From JBFMCT01 sp046565765 (GTDB lineage Bacteria; Actinomycetota; Acidimicrobiia; Acidimicrobiales; AC-14), in the NCBI GenBank assembly GCA_046565765.1, contig JBKHXX010000057.1, positions 124,001 to 188,000 of the forward strand: 64,000 nucleotides of DNA, read 5' to 3'. Below the pieces are notes generated by a model. It had not been told where the DNA came from and made no database searches. It saw only the letters and a program-made list of their open reading frames with translations. The stretch's first letter is position 1. Every line of letters starts with the position of its first letter. Positions 62,864-64,000 of this stretch are shown here, one piece after another. Made by a program: the position numbers and the translations under genes.

Positions 62864-64000
62864 TTACACGGGCGGGAGCGGGGGGATGTCGTCCGCCTCG
62901 AGGGTGACGAGGGCCTCGTCGCTCACGTCCTCGAGCTCGACCACCCGGCTGGCGTGGCGGGCGATCGCCGCCTCGAAGAGGTTCCGGACGAGGCGGGCGT
63001 TGCCGAAGCCCCGGTTGCGGGGCTGCGCCGCCACGTAGGCCAGCACGGCCTGGCGGGCCGCCTCGGTCGGCGCGTACCGGTTCTTGTTGCACATGCCGTC
63101 GAAGATCTTCAACAGCTCGTCGTCGGTGTAGTCGTCGAAGTAGATGGTCTTGGGGAACCGTGAGCGCAGCCCCGGGTTGGCGTCGAGGAACTCGGCCATC
63201 TCCTCGGGGTAGCCGGCGACGATCAGCACGACCTCGTCGCGATGGTCCTCCATCAGCTTGACGATCATGTCGATCGCCTCGTGGCCGAAGTCCCGCTCGT
63301 TTCCGCGCGCCAGGGCGTGGGCCTCGTCGATGAGAAGGATGCCGCCGATGGCGGACGTGAAGACCTCCTTGACCTTGATGGCCGTCTGGCCCACGTAGCC
63401 CGCCACCAGGCCCGAGCGGTCGGTCTCGACGAGGTGTCCCTTCTCCACCGCGCCGACCGAGCGGTAGATCTGCGCCAGCAGCCGGGCGACGGTCGTCTTA
63501 CCCGTGCCCGGGTTGCCGGTGAAGACCAGGTGGCGGCTCTGCTCGACGACCGGCAGGTCGCGCTCCTCCCGCAGCTTCTGCACCCGCACCAGGTTGGTCA
63601 CGAGCTTGACCTCGGCCTTGACCGGCCCCAGCCCGACCAGACCGTCGAGCTCGGCCAGCACCTCCTCGACCGGCCGGGCCGGCTCCTGGGGCGCCTCCGG
63701 AGCCGGGAGCGGGGGGGCGGCCGGCTGACCGGGTTGACCGGTGGCTCCCCGGGGGACGGGCCGGGGGGAGCCGGGACGGGGGACGCCCGAGGCGTCCATC
63801 GTCGCCAGCATCATCCCCCGGAAGCGCTCGATGGCCATGAGCTCGCCCTGGGACGGCTCGGCGTCGAGGGCGCACACCGCCCGGGCGATCTCCAGGGCCC
63901 GCTCGAAGTACGCCCACGAATCGACCGTGCCGGCCCGGGCGTCGGCCGCCACCAGCAGGTTGAGGAAGGCGGAGGGCGTGTCGAGGAACGCCCGCTTGCC
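62864..64000 (-). CDS. CbbX/EccA-type AAA+ ATPase, N-terminus outside window
   Basis: At least 378 aa; the frame is still open at base 64000. An N-terminal helical region (ALEIARAVCALDAEPSQGELMA) and a Pro-rich linker lead to the AAA+ core: LVFTGNPGTGKTTVARLLA (Walker A), pore-loop region LVAGYVGQT, GILLIDEAHALARG (Walker B), VLIVAGYPEEM (sensor 1), NPGLRSRFPKTIYF (arginine finger) and a C-terminal small domain RGFGNARLVRNLFEAAI. This wording is shared by rubisco activase CbbX, SpoVK and type VII secretion EccA; no rubisco or secretion gene is in view, so the client is unknown. Confidence 0.88.
   Translation of the reverse strand, partial: GKRAFLDTPSAFLNLLVAADARAGTVDSWAYFERALEIARAVCALDAEPSQGELMAIERFRGMMLATMDASGVPRPGSPRPVPRGATGQPGQPAAPPLPAPEAPQEPARPVEEVLAELDGLVGLGPVKAEVKLVTNLVRVQKLREERDLPVVEQSRHLVFTGNPGTGKTTVARLLAQIYRSVGAVEKGHLVETDRSGLVAGYVGQTAIKVKEVFTSAIGGILLIDEAHALARGNERDFGHEAIDMIVKLMEDHRDEVVLIVAGYPEEMAEFLDANPGLRSRFPKTIYFDDYTDDELLKIFDGMCNKNRYAPTEAARQAVLAYVAAQPRNRGFGNARLVRNLFEAAIARHASRVVELEDVSDEALVTLEADDIPPLPPV

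Noticed and set aside
1..64000. CRISPR arrays, insertion sequences, rRNA genes
   Set aside because: No regularly spaced repeats, transposase signatures or rRNA cores were seen anywhere in the window.

Overview
The window is a high-GC chromosome segment (most genes roughly 70% G+C) from an actinobacterium. It looks like a deep-branching, Acidimicrobiia/Iamia-type lineage rather than a streptomycete or mycobacterium. Pointers are the clpS-DUF2017 pair, an acyl-CoA carboxylase beta/epsilon pair with methylmalonyl-CoA epimerase, GTG/TTG starts, many GTGA/ATGA stop-start overlaps and TANNNT -10 boxes 6-9 nt upstream of start codons. The lineage is an inference from gene content, not from a marker phylogeny.

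Layout. 1-10.1 kb: end of an AAA ATPase, pgi, a metallo-beta-lactamase-fold hydrolase divergent from nfo, a membrane FKBP, a Tat-lipoprotein ABC importer of the taurine/nitrate class coupled to a methyltransferase, a type II NADH dehydrogenase and a luciferase-like flavin enzyme. 10.1-15.9 kb: secreted Cu/Zn-SOD-like protein, cupredoxin lipoprotein, lysC-asd (aspartate pathway) and two tandem cyclophilins ending in a strong hairpin. 15.9-21.7 kb: S51-like protein, carboxylase epsilon and beta subunits, 5'-3' exonuclease, vanadium-haloperoxidase-like lipoprotein and methylmalonyl-CoA epimerase. 21.8-26.2 kb: a secreted protein resembling a dead matrixin, recR-ybaB-dnaX, the 4.5S SRP RNA, two tRNA-Ser genes and tadA. 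26.3-33.7 kb: mostly secreted or membrane proteins (a disrupted NERD gene, matrixin lipoprotein, orphan histidine kinase, double-cupredoxin lipoprotein). 33.8-49.4 kb: aroC, an ABC exporter, ctaA, clpS-DUF2017, DegV-plsY, hydrolases, an S51-like/CysS-tail fusion, tRNA-Glu, a UvrD-type helicase, a ClpX-zinc-finger/KH protein and a PhzF-like enzyme.

49.4-53.05 kb is the accessory part. After tRNA-Asp and tRNA-Phe there is a stretch of about 3.45 kb flanked by a perfect 21-bp direct repeat of the tRNA-Phe 3' end. It carries an orphan gene, a PIN-domain nuclease with an unfamiliar 300-aa partner, and frameshifted remnants of a tyrosine recombinase and a MobF/TraA-type relaxase. I read it as a decayed integrative element that retained its PIN pair.

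53.1-64 kb: small zinc-ribbon, HTH and membrane proteins, a WD40-like/RTX secreted protein, a cupredoxin lipoprotein, branched-chain amino acid catabolism (a leucine-dehydrogenase-type enzyme next to a single-chain fused alpha-beta 2-oxoacid dehydrogenase E1), a large secreted propeller/AMIN-like protein and a CbbX/EccA-type AAA ATPase truncated by the window edge.

Metabolically, the branched-chain keto-acid enzymes, the propionyl/acetyl-CoA carboxylase subunits and methylmalonyl-CoA epimerase fit catabolism of branched-chain amino acids into propionyl-CoA and succinyl-CoA. ctaA and type II NADH dehydrogenase indicate aerobic respiration. No CRISPR array or insertion sequence was found.
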